Source: an uncultured Eubacteriales bacterium
GTDB taxonomy: Bacteria; Bacillota; Clostridia; Oscillospirales; Oscillospiraceae
Reading direction: 5' to 3'
Length of the DNA: 64,000 bases
Assembly: GCA_902465435.1 (NCBI GenBank)
Contig: CABQNH010000005.1
Span: 13,884 to 77,883, forward strand
The notes below the pieces were generated by a model. That model searched no databases, was not told the origin of the DNA, and saw only the letters and a list, made by a program, of their open reading frames with translations. Made by a program: the position numbers and the translations under genes. Position 1 is the stretch's first letter, and each line of letters begins with the position of its first letter. This document shows positions 13,813 to 23,964 of the stretch, one piece after another.

Positions 13813-15636
13813 TCAGAATTCGCCGAACTCATTATAGTCTACGTCATACTCCGGCCTGCGGTGCGGCCGAACATGCGGCTTTTGCGCGGCAGCAGCTGCA
13901 GGAACCGGCTCCCGCACCGGCGGCATCCGCCTTGGCGCGCTGCTCTGGCGACGGCCGGAGCGACCGGAAAGCACCTTTGCCTCCTTGCCGCGCATGGCGC
14001 GCAGAACCTCGGTATAGAGGCCGTAAAAGCCGCGCGCAGAACGAGAGACCCCCTCCGCCGCGTCCAGCCACGGGCAAGCCTCCAGTGTATAATCGTTAAA
14101 TTTCGCCGTAAAGGACTTGGCAAGTCCCATCGCGTCGGCCAACGGCAGCGTGGAATAGTAAAATTGTCTGTCTCTATGTACCGTGTGGAGCATCTGCGAA
14201 CGGCTCGCACCCCGCAGATAGAGGCGGAAGCCCAAAAGCTGCTGCAGCATATCCATTCCTGACGGGCTTCTCTGCCCGCCAAACAGCGTCGCAGCCGCCG
14301 CAAAGCACTCCAAAAGCACGGCAAGCAGCATCATAAGCGCGGTATTCGCACGCGCTCCCAGGAAGAGCAGCACCAGCATCGCACCCACGCCCATAAGAAC
14401 CGGAAGCGTGCGCTCGCGCTGCAGAAGCGCCGCCAGTCCGCGCCGCAGCAGCACAAGCAGGATGCTCGATACCGCCGTCAAAAGCAAAATAAAGATCCAG
14501 CGCACCGCCGTCTCCGGCAGCCAGGCATCATAGGTCATTGCAAGCACAAACGCCCCGGCGAACGCCGCCATCATACGCAGGACATAGGGATTGCCCGAGC
14601 GCTTGCGGAACAATCGCTTCCCCCAATAGGCGGAAAGCGTCCGCTTTGCCGTCAGGCTAAGGCGGCGGAAGCGCATGCTCTGTACGTCGCAAACCCCGTC
14701 GCCCGCAAACAGCGCTGCGAAAAGCCGCTGCTCCGCGCGCTTGCGTTCGTTGCCCATCTCCATTTTCTTACGCAGGATCACGCGGCCGTTTCGGTTTCGA
14801 TAAATGCTGAGGTAGCCCATCGTTGCCCACTGCACCGTAAGCAGCGGAAGATCCGGGCTGTCGCAGGTGATCTGGTAGCCGATCTCGCCCGCATTGGCAA
14901 ACAGCGGCGGCAGACGGCGCGCAGCGGGGAAAAAGAACGGATTGCGCAGCCGCGCAAACCAGTACAGCAGGCAGAGAACCAGCAGCAGGACAAAGCCGGT
15001 TTTGCAGAAGCCCGCCGCACGCCCTGCCTGATAACGCAGGTCAAAATAATCCGCCGGCAGCTCCAGCTGAAGCCGCAGCTCCTCATGATCGTGCAGCTTT
15101 TCGGACATTTTCGCGGTAATCACGCCATTGTCTACGGAAATGTCCATATAGTTATCCACATTCTCGCCATAATAGCCGGAAATAAACTGCGGCGTCGCCG
15201 TAAACGGCTGCGGCAGTGTGATCTTTGCCGAAAATTTATCGATCGCATACGCCCACGCGGGCGCAAGCAGCTTCAGGCGGTAAGTCTGCCCGCTGCCGCT
15301 TTGACTGACGCCGGAGGGAAGCGTGTAGGTAACGGTGAAGCTGCGGTCGCCGGAAAGCCCGGCGGTGCTCTGTACCAGCAGGCACACCACGCCGTCCACC
15401 GTCTTCTTGGTGAATTCCTCGCCGCCCAGCGAGCAGGCGCTTGCGTCCTTGCCCAGCGGGATCAGCAGCTCGTCCAGAGTACCGGTAATGTGCAGCGTCA
15501 TGGTCGCCTTGACGTCGGCAGAGCCGTCCGTCTGCACCGTGACCTCCGTGTCGTAAGCCGTAACCGTTGCCTCGGCGGCAAGCGCCGTCCCGGTCAGCAG
15601 CAGCACGCACAGAAGTGCAATGAGGATTCTCCTCAT
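13813..15636 (-). CDS. DUF2207 family membrane protein
   Basis: 607 residues from ATG at 15636 with AAGGAGG in front; the longer frame upstream has no such site. Signal peptide at 1-20 (ILIALLCVLLLTGTALA), then an extracytoplasmic beta-rich domain of about 200 residues, a transmembrane helix near 212-230, a cytoplasmic stretch, a cluster of hydrophobic helices at about 355-455 with FAGAFVLAM and VGAMLVLLFLGARANTAL, and a polar Pro/Arg-rich C-terminus. This order is that of DUF2207 proteins, whose function is unknown. Gaps of 75 nt upstream and 43 nt downstream place it in the same transcription unit. Confidence 0.75.
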   Translation of the reverse strand: MRRILIALLCVLLLTGTALAAEATVTAYDTEVTVQTDGSADVKATMTLHITGTLDELLIPLGKDASACSLGGEEFTKKTVDGVVCLLVQSTAGLSGDRSFTVTYTLPSGVSQSGSGQTYRLKLLAPAWAYAIDKFSAKITLPQPFTATPQFISGYYGENVDNYMDISVDNGVITAKMSEKLHDHEELRLQLELPADYFDLRYQAGRAAGFCKTGFVLLLVLCLLYWFARLRNPFFFPAARRLPPLFANAGEIGYQITCDSPDLPLLTVQWATMGYLSIYRNRNGRVILRKKMEMGNERKRAEQRLFAALFAGDGVCDVQSMRFRRLSLTAKRTLSAYWGKRLFRKRSGNPYVLRMMAAFAGAFVLAMTYDAWLPETAVRWIFILLLTAVSSILLVLLRRGLAALLQRERTLPVLMGVGAMLVLLFLGARANTALMMLLAVLLECFAAAATLFGGQRSPSGMDMLQQLLGFRLYLRGASRSQMLHTVHRDRQFYYSTLPLADAMGLAKSFTAKFNDYTLEACPWLDAAEGVSRSARGFYGLYTEVLRAMRGKEAKVLSGRSGRRQSSAPRRMPPVREPVPAAAAAQKPHVRPHRRPEYDVDYNEFGEF

Positions 15637-15711
15637 TTCCAAGTCCCTCCTTATCGCGGCGCGCATCGCGCCGTCGGTTCTCTCAAAATTCGCATTTAGA
15701 CGATCTGCGGC

Positions 15712-16725
15712 CTATTCGCCCTGCAGCCCGATCAGAGCAGCATTCCAGGCGAGAAAGCCGCCGTCTGACTCCACCTCTCCGTCCTGCACACGCAGATAGC
15801 CGACCGTGCCATCCGCCGCAACCTGCACAAAGGACAGGTTGTCACAGCCCGTCAGGGTGATCCTTGTTCCGGCGGGAAGGCTGCTTGTCGGCGCGGTCGA
15901 TGCCGCCTCGGCATAAAGCCGGAGCGAAGCACCGGCCGTCATCTGCGGCATTCCCGCGCGCGGCGTTTCCATCACAGGATAAACCGCCTGTGCGATTCGC
16001 GTCAGGCCGCCGTCCTGCAGCCGCCAGACAACGCTTCCACGATAACCGGATGCAATGGAAAACGGCTCCGCGCTGGCAATCGTTCCATCGCCGTAAACGG
16101 CTACGTCAAAGCTGCGCGTGCGCTGCAGCACGGACTCCTGTCCATAGTAGCCACCGACCGTTCCCAAGGCATAAAGCTGTCCGCCGTCATAGCGCAGGAA
16201 GGTCGTCGTTGGGTCGTCCTCGCCGCCATCGAGCAGCGCAAGCTCCAGAAAGCCGTCCGATTCATCCAGATCAACAATAAAATACCCGTCGGTTCGCAGG
16301 TTTTTCAGCTCCGTCGGATAGACGTTCGGGAGCTGATTGACCGCATTGATATTCACAGCCTCCAAACAAAATGCATCCTTCTGCCGCGTGTTTTCCGCCA
16401 TATTGACCGTCAGCGTTTCCTCCACGCCGTCACCGTTCAAATCCAGACGCTGTACCGCCCCGAAGGCGCAGCGGTAAACCGGCGGCTGCCCCGGTTCCTC
16501 CGGCGTGTGCGCGAGTGCCTGTTCCGGCTCCTCTGGCGCTTGCCATGGGTCGCGAACCGTCGGCTCCGGCTCCGTTTCCAGCGGCGCGATTCCCATGCTC
16601 TGCGCGGAGGACGCAGGCTGTCCATGCTGTCTTTGCAGCCTGCGATCCTCGATTTTGTCCATCGGCTGACAGGCAGTCAGCAAAAGGAGCGCCGCCAGCA
16701 GAAGCAAACCATATCGAACTCGCAT
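15712..16725 (-). CDS. Predicted lipoprotein of unknown function
   Basis: 337 residues from ATG at 16725, which has AGGGGGAGCGGA directly in front; an ATG five codons upstream (16740) overlaps the csoR stop codon but has a poor ribosome site. Lipobox LLTAC gives a mature N-terminal cysteine. After a Pro/Glu-rich linker the segment LDLNGDGVEETLTV resembles EF-hand-like or VCBS-type calcium loops, and DLDESDGFLELALLDGGEDD is similar. The C-terminal 60 residues (ITLTGCDNLSFVQVAADGTVGYLRV) look like a small SH3-like wall-binding unit. It is an exported surface protein; I do not recognise a named family. Confidence 0.65.
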   Translation of the reverse strand: MRVRYGLLLLAALLLLTACQPMDKIEDRRLQRQHGQPASSAQSMGIAPLETEPEPTVRDPWQAPEEPEQALAHTPEEPGQPPVYRCAFGAVQRLDLNGDGVEETLTVNMAENTRQKDAFCLEAVNINAVNQLPNVYPTELKNLRTDGYFIVDLDESDGFLELALLDGGEDDPTTTFLRYDGGQLYALGTVGGYYGQESVLQRTRSFDVAVYGDGTIASAEPFSIASGYRGSVVWRLQDGGLTRIAQAVYPVMETPRAGMPQMTAGASLRLYAEAASTAPTSSLPAGTRITLTGCDNLSFVQVAADGTVGYLRVQDGEVESDGGFLAWNAALIGLQGE

Positions 16726-16736
16726 TCCGCTCCCCC

Positions 16737-17108
16737 TCATTTCATGAATTTCTCAATGGCAAGGCACAGATCCTCAATGGCTGCGTCGTCGCCCTCCTCA
16801 ACCGCATCTACAATGCAGTGCCGCAGATGATCCTGCAGAATGACCTTTCCGGTATTATTCAGTGCCGAGCAAACCGCCGAGAGCTGAATCAGCACCTCGG
16901 AGCAGTCCTCCCCCTCCTCGACCATGCGGCGCACCTTTTCCAAATGCCCGATGGCACGCGAAAGGCGATTCACGACCGCTTTCTGATTCTGGTGGACATG
17001 TGGATGCTTCCCGCCGTGGGAATGCGCAAGCCCCAAGCGGTGCAGCTCCTCGTGGGAAAGCGCCCTGTTTTCGTTCTGTTCCATTTCGTTCTCCCCCGCA
17101 GCCGTCAT
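16737..17108 (-). CDS. CsoR/FrmR (DUF156) family metal-sensing repressor
   Basis: 123 residues from the ATG overlapping the tatD stop (ATGA); an alternative start at 17084 also has a GGGGGAG site. The three-helix family core is clear: NRLSRAIGHLEKVRRMVEEGEDCSE, then QDHLRHC. A Cys in the first motif plus His-x3-Cys in the second is the Cu(I)-sensing arrangement of CsoR rather than the Cys-His pair of FrmR. The N-terminus carries a His-rich HSHGGKHPHVH stretch that could add metal sites. No copper exporter is adjacent, so the target is unknown. The DNA site was not identified. Confidence 0.85.
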   Translation of the reverse strand: MTAAGENEMEQNENRALSHEELHRLGLAHSHGGKHPHVHQNQKAVVNRLSRAIGHLEKVRRMVEEGEDCSEVLIQLSAVCSALNNTGKVILQDHLRHCIVDAVEEGDDAAIEDLCLAIEKFMK

Positions 17109-17902
17109 TCCGTCTTCTCCCGCATCCGGTTCTCTTCCAAATCCGGGATTTGGAACAGACGTCTGGCATTTTCCGTAGTGATCTGCGCAGCCTCCTGCGC
17201 CGAAATGTCGCGCAGCTCGGCAAGCTTTTGCCCGACCAAGGCGACCATACGGCTGTCGCAGCGCTTGCCGCGATAGGGCGTCGGCGCCATATACGGGCAG
17301 TCCGTTTCGATCAGGATATGGGAAAGCGGCACCGTCTTTGCGACTTCAACCGCCTTTCTTGCATTTTGAAAGGTCAAAACGCCGGTGAAGCCGACACACC
17401 AGCCAAGCCCGACCAGCTCTCTTGCCATTTCGGCCGAACCGGAAAAGCAGTGAAACACGCCGCGCACCTTGGGATGGCGGCGCACGATCTCCAAGCCGTC
17501 CTGATGCGCCTCGCGCTCGTGGACGATCACGGGAAGCCCTAACTCCTCCGCAAGCAGAAGCTGCCGCTCGAAAACGATTTTCTGAATCTCGCGCGGCACA
17601 TCCTCATAATGATAATCCAGGCCGATCTCCCCGATGGCTCTGACCTTTTCCTCCCGGCAGAGCGCCCGATAGCACGCAAGCGTCTCATCAGTCAGCCTGT
17701 CCGCCGCTTCCGGGTGGCTGCCCACCGCTGCAAACACAAAGGGATACTGCTTTGCCAGCGCGACCGAACGCTGAGAGGACGGCAGATCGCAGCCGACGTT
17801 CATAATGTAGTCGATCCCGGCCTCCGGCATTGCCGCAAGCAGTGCCTCGCGGTCCTGATCAAAACGGGGATCATCCAGATGGGCATGGGAGTCAAAATAC
17901 AT
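17105..17902 (-). CDS. tatD: TatD family metal-dependent DNase
   Basis: 265 residues. Metal ligands are visible in DSHAHLDD at the N-terminus, IGEIGLDYHY, VIVHERE, VFHCFSG and IETDCPYMAP, in the order of TatD TIM-barrel hydrolases. Members are 3'-5' exonucleases involved in DNA repair or clearance. It lies 37 nt after mnmG and overlaps csoR by 4 nt, so it is in the same operon. Cytosolic, normal length. Confidence 0.9.
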   Translation of the reverse strand: MYFDSHAHLDDPRFDQDREALLAAMPEAGIDYIMNVGCDLPSSQRSVALAKQYPFVFAAVGSHPEAADRLTDETLACYRALCREEKVRAIGEIGLDYHYEDVPREIQKIVFERQLLLAEELGLPVIVHEREAHQDGLEIVRRHPKVRGVFHCFSGSAEMARELVGLGWCVGFTGVLTFQNARKAVEVAKTVPLSHILIETDCPYMAPTPYRGKRCDSRMVALVGQKLAELRDISAQEAAQITTENARRLFQIPDLEENRMREKTE

Positions 17903-17938
17903 GTCGCTTCCTCCTAACGATTTACGATTCCGTTCTCT

Positions 17939-19810
17939 TCAGGCGTTGTGCTGCTCCAGCCAAATCAGCAGCACCGCAATATCTGCCGGAGACACGCCGG
18001 AAATCCGGCTGGCCTGCCCGATGGAGAGGGGACGGATTTCCGCAAGCTTCTGCCGCGCCTCTAAACGCAGTCCCTCTATGCTTGCGTAGGGAATCTCGCG
18101 GGGCAAAAGGCGCGACTCGGCCTTGCGGAACTCCTCCACCTGCCGCTCCTGCCGCGTAATATAGCCCGCGTATTTCAGTTGAATTTCCACCTGCTCCGTC
18201 ACGGCGGCAGGCAGCTCCGGCCGCGTCGGATCAAACGGCGCAAGCATGGCATAGGTCAGCTTGGGGCGCTTTACCAGGTCGGCCATTCTGGCCGAATGCT
18301 GAAGCGGCGCAGAGCCGACGCCTGTCAGCATGGCGTCGAGCGCCTCCGAGGCAGCAACACCGCAGGACTCCAGTCTTGCAATTTCCTTCTTGACGGCCGC
18401 ATATTTTTCGCAAACCGCCGCATAGCGCGCATCGGAAATCAGGCCGATGCGGTGCCCGATGTGCGACAGACGCAGATCGGCGTTGTCCTGCCGGTGCAGC
18501 AGCCGATACTCCGAACGGGAGGTCATAATGCGATACGGCTCCTGTGTGCCCTTGGTCACGAGGTCGTCGATCAGCGTTCCGATATAGCACTCCGCGCGTG
18601 ACAGGATCATCGGCGGCTCGCCCTTGAGCTTCAAGGCGGCATTCACACCGGCGACAAAGCCCTGCACGGCAGCCTCCTCATAGCCGGAGGAGCCGTTGAA
18701 CTGCCCTGCGCCGTAAAGCCCCGGCACCCTCTTGCACTCCAGCGTCGGCAGAAGCGCCGTGGGGTCAATGCAGTCATATTCAATGGCATACGCAGGACGC
18801 ATCACCTCCGCATGCGCAAAGCCCTGCACGGAGCGCAGCATCTGAAGCTGCACATCCTCCGGCATGGAGGAGGAAAAGCCCTGCAGATACATTTCGTCCG
18901 TATTCAGGCCGCACGGCTCCACAAAGAGCTGGTGGCGCGGCTTCTCCGCAAAGCGGACGACCTTTGTCTCGATGCTGGGGCAGTAGCGCGGGCCGACGCC
19001 CTCGACCGTGCCGTCGTAGATTGGGCTGCGGTCCAGATTCTTCCGAATGATCTCGTGTGTTTTTTCGTTGGTATACGTCAAATAGCAAACCGCGCGGTTT
19101 TCCGGTGCATGTGCCGTTGTAAAGGAAAACGGCGTAGGCTCTTCATCTCCGGGCTGCAGCTCCATTTGCGAAAAATCGATGGAGCGCCGGTTGATACGCG
19201 GCGGGGTCCCGGTCTTGAAGCGGCGCAGCGGCAGACCCAGCGCGCGCAGGCAATCGGAAAGCCCCTCCGCCGCATGCATGCCGTCCGGACCTGAGGCGAT
19301 CACATGCGAGCCGATTACAATATCGCTGTCCAGATAGGTTCCGGTAGCGATCACAACCGCCTTGGCGCGGTAGACAGCGTCAAGCTGCGTCACAACGCCG
19401 CTGACCCTTCCGTCCTCCAGCAGGACCTCTACGATCATGGCCTGCTTCAGCTCCAGATTCTCCTGCTGCTCCAGCCGATGCTTCATATAGCTCTGGTATG
19501 CGCGGCGATCGGCCTGCGCACGCAGAGAATGCACCGCCGGCCCCTTGCCGCGGTTGAGCATCCGATACTGGATGCAGCAGTGATCGGCCGCAATGGCCAT
19601 CTCGCCGCCGAGCGCATCCAGCTCCCGTACCAAATGTCCCTTGCCCGTTCCGCCGATGGCGGGATTGCAGGGCATATTACCCACTGCATCCAGATTAATG
19701 GTGAATACAACGGTTTTCAGTCCCATTCTTGCGCAGGCCAGCGCAGCCTCAATGCCCGCATGTCCCGCGCCGACGACGGCAACCTCATAGCTGCCAGCCT
19801 CAAATCTCAT
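17939..19810 (-). CDS. mnmG: tRNA uridine-5-carboxymethylaminomethyl modification enzyme MnmG
   Basis: 623 residues from ATG at 19810 (AAAGGACGG in front). The FAD-binding [14 protein letters not shown] at the N-terminus, [21 protein letters not shown] and the C-terminal [21 protein letters not shown] are all hallmark GidA/MnmG motifs. With MnmE it modifies wobble uridine 34 of several tRNAs. The gene usually sits with mnmE and rsmG near the origin; here neither is present. It is the first gene of its operon, 50 nt downstream of a good promoter. Confidence 0.95.
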   Translation of the reverse strand: MRFEAGSYEVAVVGAGHAGIEAALACARMGLKTVVFTINLDAVGNMPCNPAIGGTGKGHLVRELDALGGEMAIAADHCCIQYRMLNRGKGPAVHSLRAQADRRAYQSYMKHRLEQQENLELKQAMIVEVLLEDGRVSGVVTQLDAVYRAKAVVIATGTYLDSDIVIGSHVIASGPDGMHAAEGLSDCLRALGLPLRRFKTGTPPRINRRSIDFSQMELQPGDEEPTPFSFTTAHAPENRAVCYLTYTNEKTHEIIRKNLDRSPIYDGTVEGVGPRYCPSIETKVVRFAEKPRHQLFVEPCGLNTDEMYLQGFSSSMPEDVQLQMLRSVQGFAHAEVMRPAYAIEYDCIDPTALLPTLECKRVPGLYGAGQFNGSSGYEEAAVQGFVAGVNAALKLKGEPPMILSRAECYIGTLIDDLVTKGTQEPYRIMTSRSEYRLLHRQDNADLRLSHIGHRIGLISDARYAAVCEKYAAVKKEIARLESCGVAASEALDAMLTGVGSAPLQHSARMADLVKRPKLTYAMLAPFDPTRPELPAAVTEQVEIQLKYAGYITRQERQVEEFRKAESRLLPREIPYASIEGLRLEARQKLAEIRPLSIGQASRISGVSPADIAVLLIWLEQHNA

Positions 19811-19862
19811 GCCGTTTCCGTCCTTTGTGCAAACTGATTGCAAAAATACTCGTATTTTAGAT

Positions 19863-19891
19863 ATTATAACAAATCCCACACACTATGACAA
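19863..19891 (-). promoter_or_regulatory. SigA-type promoter of the mnmG operon
   Basis: TTGTCA, 17 bp, TATAAT on the minus strand, with an extended TTTGT before the -10 box. Confidence 0.8.
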
Positions 19892-19926
19892 GATAAATTT
19901 CGCATTTTCGGCATTCTGCTGCATAA

Positions 19927-19974
19927 AAGCCCCCTGTGCGGATCCGGCATTTCTGCCGCCCGCACAGGGGGACT
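19927..19974 (-). terminator. Terminator of the gdpP-ftsH operon
   Basis: On the minus strand an arm GTCCCCCTGTGCGG pairs with CCGCACAGGGGGC followed by TTTTAT, about 110 nt after the ftsH stop codon. Confidence 0.8.
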
Positions 19975-20086
19975 TCTTCAAATTCTCCGGTTTCATCAGC
20001 AGGAACGGACAGCAGAATTTTCTCCCCATCCGCCGCAGGGACTAAAATGCGAAAGCCTTCCGATTCACGCCGGGCACTCCGCGCCG

Positions 20087-21967
20087 TCAGCTCTCCGACT
20101 TCTCTGCAAAGCCGTCAAACAAGCCGTCGTTTGCTTCGGTCCGGATCGTCTCGTCCCTCATACAGGCCTCGAACTGCGCGCGGCTCATTCGCTGGTTCTG
20201 CAAAAGGAATGCAACGATTTTTTCTATCTTGTCGTGATTCTCCTTCAGAAGCTGCGTGCACTTTGCATAGGCCGTGTCAATCACATGGCGTACCTCTTCA
20301 TCGATATCGCCCGCAATTCGTTCGGAATAGGACTTGACCTTTTCGTAATCGCGGCCGATGAACACCTCGCCGTCCGAATCGTAAACCACGCTTCCCAGCT
20401 TCTCGCTCATACCGAAGCGCGCAACCATTGCCCGGGCGATCGACGTGACCTGCTGCAGATCCTGCGACGCGCCGGTAGAGATATCGTCCAAAAACAGCTG
20501 CTCAGCCACGCGGCCACCCAGCCCTACTATAATGTTTTCATACATCTCATTGCGCGAGACAAATTCCTTTTCCTGCTCCGGCAGGAACACCGTCAGGCCT
20601 CCCGCCTTGCCGCGCGGCGTGATGGTGATCTGCTGCACGGGATCGTGCGTCGGCAGATAGTAAGCGGCAACGGCATGCCCCGCCTCATGCACGGCGGTAA
20701 GTCGCCGTGCATGCTCCGATACCACGGCGCTCTTCTTTTCCGGCCCGGCCAAAACCTTGAGGATCGCGTCCTCCAGATTGGCCAGCGCTATGGCCGGCTG
20801 ATTGGCGCGCGCAGCAAGCAGAGCGCCTTCGTTCAGAAGGTTCTCTAAATCCGCACCCGTGAAGCCGCCGGTCGCCCGCGCGATAATCTTGAGATCCACG
20901 TCCTCCGCCAGCGGCTTATTCCTCGCGTGCACCTTCAGAATTGCCTCGCGTCCCTGCTGATCCGGCGCGCCGACATAGACCTGCCGGTCAAAGCGTCCCG
21001 GCCGCAGCAGCGCGGGATCCAGAATATCCGCGCGGTTGGTCGCCGCCATGACGATCACGCCCTCGTTGCCCATAAAGCCATCCATCTCCACCAGGAGCTG
21101 GTTTAAGGTCTGCTCGCGCTCGTCGTGGCCGCCGCCCATTCCCGCACCGCGCCGTCTGCCGACGGCGTCGATCTCGTCAATAAAAACGATTGAAGGCGCG
21201 CACTTTTTGGCCTGCTCAAACAGGTCGCGTACGCGGCTTGCACCAACGCCGACATACAGCTCGACAAAATCCGAGCCGGATATGGAGAAGAACTGCACTT
21301 GGGACTCGCCCGCAACGGCTCTGGCGATCAGCGTCTTGCCGGTGCCCGGAGGGCCTACCAGCAGCACGCCCTTCGGAATTTTCGCGCCCATGCGCGTATA
21401 CTTTTGGGGGTCGCGCAGAAAATCTACAATTTCGCGCAGCTCCTCCTTCTCCTCCTCCGCACCCGCAACATCGGCAAAGGTCACACGGCGTCCCTCGCTG
21501 CCGGAGCGCGCATTGGCGCGGCTGAACTTGGCGATAACCGAGCCGCCGCTCGATCGGCGCAGAAGAACATACATCATTACAAGCAGAATGCCGCCCATCA
21601 GCAGATACGGGATCATGCGCAGATACCACGGCGTCACGCTGTCCGGCTTATAGTCGTAATACTCCAGCGTGCCGTTCTCCTGCTGTTCTGCGATCAAGGC
21701 GTCGATTCGCGCATTATATGCATCGTTCGACGGCATTTTGTAGACAATTTCCTTCGTGTCCCGGTAAGGCTCCCTGAGGCAAAGCGTCATTTTCTGATCC
21801 TTGACCGTCACGGATTTTACATTCTGATCCTCAAAAAGCGCCACGACCTCCGATGAGGTCAGCGTGATGCCGTCGCGCTCCTCCACAAGGGCACGGATGG
21901 CAAACATCAGCGCAAAAATCACCAGACAGTAGAATATTGCGCTTCCAATTCTTGGTTTTTTATTCAA
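20087..21967 (-). CDS. ftsH: ATP-dependent zinc metalloprotease FtsH
   Basis: 626 residues from TTG at 21967 with AAGGAG in front. Two transmembrane helices (about 9-26 and 111-130) flank the extracytoplasmic domain. The AAA module has [17 protein letters not shown] and the SRH region [19 protein letters not shown]; the protease has [12 protein letters not shown] with the zinc-binding HEAGH. The hexamer degrades membrane and regulatory proteins at the membrane. It closes the tilS-hpt-ftsH string conserved in Firmicutes. About 130 nt with hairpin repeats separates it from hpt, which may tune its expression. Confidence 0.96.
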   Translation of the reverse strand: MNKKPRIGSAIFYCLVIFALMFAIRALVEERDGITLTSSEVVALFEDQNVKSVTVKDQKMTLCLREPYRDTKEIVYKMPSNDAYNARIDALIAEQQENGTLEYYDYKPDSVTPWYLRMIPYLLMGGILLVMMYVLLRRSSGGSVIAKFSRANARSGSEGRRVTFADVAGAEEEKEELREIVDFLRDPQKYTRMGAKIPKGVLLVGPPGTGKTLIARAVAGESQVQFFSISGSDFVELYVGVGASRVRDLFEQAKKCAPSIVFIDEIDAVGRRRGAGMGGGHDEREQTLNQLLVEMDGFMGNEGVIVMAATNRADILDPALLRPGRFDRQVYVGAPDQQGREAILKVHARNKPLAEDVDLKIIARATGGFTGADLENLLNEGALLAARANQPAIALANLEDAILKVLAGPEKKSAVVSEHARRLTAVHEAGHAVAAYYLPTHDPVQQITITPRGKAGGLTVFLPEQEKEFVSRNEMYENIIVGLGGRVAEQLFLDDISTGASQDLQQVTSIARAMVARFGMSEKLGSVVYDSDGEVFIGRDYEKVKSYSERIAGDIDEEVRHVIDTAYAKCTQLLKENHDKIEKIVAFLLQNQRMSRAQFEACMRDETIRTEANDGLFDGFAEKSES

Positions 21968-21989
21968 AGGCTACTCCTTCTCGGTGCAA

Positions 21990-22064
21990 AAAAGAAACCG
22001 TCCCGGTTCCCTCAGGCCGTCAAAAAAACTTTTGGGCACGCCGGGGAAACCGTCCCGGTTCCTT
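21990..22064 (-). repeat. Duplicated small hairpins between hpt and ftsH
   Basis: GGAACCGGGACGGTTTC occurs twice on the minus strand (rc of 21990-22006 and 22048-22064). Between the copies is a degenerate member (22015-22042) of the GTGTCAAAA...TTTTGACAC hairpin family seen at 9151, 52238 and 63947. The copy nearest ftsH is followed by a run of T on the minus strand, so partial termination is possible. Confidence 0.5.
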
Positions 22065-22100
22065 TTCCGTTATTCTCCGATTGTTTTCAATCCCGTTCTG

Positions 22101-22640
22101 TTATCTGCTGTAAACCTCCGGCTTTAAAATGCCGATATAGGGAAGATTGCGATAGAATTCGTCATAATCCAGGCCGTAGCCGACGACAAACTCATTGGGG
22201 ATCGTGAAGCCGACATAATCCGCAGTGATATCCACCTTGCGGCGCTCCGGCTTATCGAGCAGCGTGCAGATTTTCAGCGAGGCGGGCTTCATCTCCAGCA
22301 AATGCTGCTTTACGAATTTCAGGGTCAGGCCGGAATCGATAATGTCCTCTAAAATCACGACATGGCGCCCCTCAATGCTCTGAGAAACATCCTTCGTCAT
22401 GCGCACCGTGCCGCTTGTGGACGTGCCGCCGCCATACGACGAGCAGCAGAGGAAATCATACTGGCAGGGGATCTGCGTTGCGCGCACCATATCCGTAAAA
22501 AACATAACCACGCCCTTCAAGACACCGATAAAAATCGGCTTCTTTCCTGCATAATCCTGCTCCAGCGTCTTGCCCAACTCCTGAATTCTTGCGTGAAGCC
22601 GCTCCGCAGAGATCAGCACACGCTCGATGTCACGGTCCAT
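22101..22640 (-). CDS. hpt: Hypoxanthine phosphoribosyltransferase
   Basis: 179 residues from ATG at 22640 (AAAGAGGCG in front); the frame extends further upstream inside tilS but without a better start. The PRPP-binding loop is VVILEDIIDSGLTL, with the GVLKGVVMFF and SSYGGGT segments around the active site. It converts hypoxanthine and guanine with PRPP to IMP and GMP, completing the salvage that the nucleoside genes at 30-40 kb feed. It overlaps tilS by 11 nt. Confidence 0.95.
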   Translation of the reverse strand: MDRDIERVLISAERLHARIQELGKTLEQDYAGKKPIFIGVLKGVVMFFTDMVRATQIPCQYDFLCCSSYGGGTSTSGTVRMTKDVSQSIEGRHVVILEDIIDSGLTLKFVKQHLLEMKPASLKICTLLDKPERRKVDITADYVGFTIPNEFVVGYGLDYDEFYRNLPYIGILKPEVYSR

Positions 22641-23964
22641 ATCCAATCGCCTCTTTCTTTTGTTTTTCAATGGTTATTTTCAAAGCACATTCCGACTGCT
22701 CCGCTCTGCGAAGCGCATTGACGCCGATGCCGTAAACAGCCAGCACGCCGTCGTCATCCGCCAGAACCGGCACCTGCTCCCGCTCCCATCGGGGAATCTT
22801 GCGGTCGATAAACAGGCGTTTCAGGCTCCTTTGTCCACAGCCGACGGACATCTGGTCGCCAGTGCGGCGTGGGCGAAGTCGAATTATACTTTGGCCTATC
22901 ATATCATACTTTACAGTAAAAGTGGTAGTACTATTTTCAAAAAAATCGTTTTTTTTCACGAATTCGCAGCGAACCAGCAGCCCGGCCGATGCAACGTACG
23001 TTTCTCCCGGGATATTCAGCGGAATTTCCAGCAGCGGCGGCTGCTTTTCCTCTGCAAACAGCACGTCATACGCGCGGCACACCGTCACGCCGGGAAGCTG
23101 CGCCTGCCCGGAGGCCGCCTGCGCGGAAAGAAGATGCTCGATCACCGCGCGGTGCGCCGCAGTCGGTTCGCTTACCCCCCACTGCCGCAGCAGGCTCTCG
23201 ATTGCGCGGCCGCGCACAGGCAGCGGCGCAGAAAGCAGGCAGGTGCAGGAAACACGCCCCTCATCCAGCGCAGCCTTCTCCAGAAGCTCCCGCGCGAGTC
23301 CGGACAAAAACGCCTCGTCCTGCCGCAGATACTCCGCCGTCTGCGCTGCCTTTTCAAGCAGTCTCGGGTTTTCCTGCAGAAGCAGCGGCACAACACGCTG
23401 CCGCAGCCGGTTGCGCAGACAGCCCGGCTCGAGGTTCGTGCTGTCCTCGCAATAGGGAATCTGCTGCGCCGCGAGATACGCCAGAATCTGCTCTCTGGAA
23501 ACCGTCAGCAGCGGCCGCACGATTTTCCCGCGTACCGGCGGGATCCCGCGCAGGCCGCGCAGCCCGGTTCCCCGCAGCAGATGCAGGAGCATCGTCTCAA
23601 GATGGTCGTTGGCATTGTGCGCCACGGCAATTTTGTCCGCCGGCAGGCCGAACAGGAACGCATAGCGCAGCTCCCGCGCCGCCTGCTCGATGCTCTCACC
23701 GTATGCGCGGCTGCGTGCAAGCACGTCGCCGCTTCCCAGATGCAGCGAGATTGCGTGCGCCGCGCAGAAATCGCGAACGAAGCGCTCGTCGCGGTTTGCT
23801 TCCTCGCCGCGCAGGCGGTGATTAAAATGCGCCGCCTCAACCGTGATGCCAAGCGCCTGTGCCCTCGTGTGCAGCAGCCATAGCAGCGCCATGGAGTCCG
23901 CGCCGCCGGATACCGCGCAGATGACGCGGTCGCCCGGCGCAATCGCGGAAAAATCAGCCGTCAT
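22630..23964 (-). CDS. tilS: tRNA(Ile)-lysidine synthase
   Basis: 444 residues. The PP-loop ATPase motif SGGADSMALLW is at about residue 19, with HFNHRLRG and HNANDHLETMLLHLLRGTGLRGLRGI following, and the C-terminal TilS domain with MSVGCGQRSLKRLFIDRKIPRWERE. It converts C34 of the CAU-anticodon minor isoleucine tRNA to lysidine and is essential. Overlaps dnaB by 11 nt upstream and hpt by 11 nt downstream, as in the Bacillus order. Confidence 0.95.
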   Translation of the reverse strand: MTADFSAIAPGDRVICAVSGGADSMALLWLLHTRAQALGITVEAAHFNHRLRGEEANRDERFVRDFCAAHAISLHLGSGDVLARSRAYGESIEQAARELRYAFLFGLPADKIAVAHNANDHLETMLLHLLRGTGLRGLRGIPPVRGKIVRPLLTVSREQILAYLAAQQIPYCEDSTNLEPGCLRNRLRQRVVPLLLQENPRLLEKAAQTAEYLRQDEAFLSGLARELLEKAALDEGRVSCTCLLSAPLPVRGRAIESLLRQWGVSEPTAAHRAVIEHLLSAQAASGQAQLPGVTVCRAYDVLFAEEKQPPLLEIPLNIPGETYVASAGLLVRCEFVKKNDFFENSTTTFTVKYDMIGQSIIRLRPRRTGDQMSVGCGQRSLKRLFIDRKIPRWEREQVPVLADDDGVLAVYGIGVNALRRAEQSECALKITIEKQKKEAIGYGP

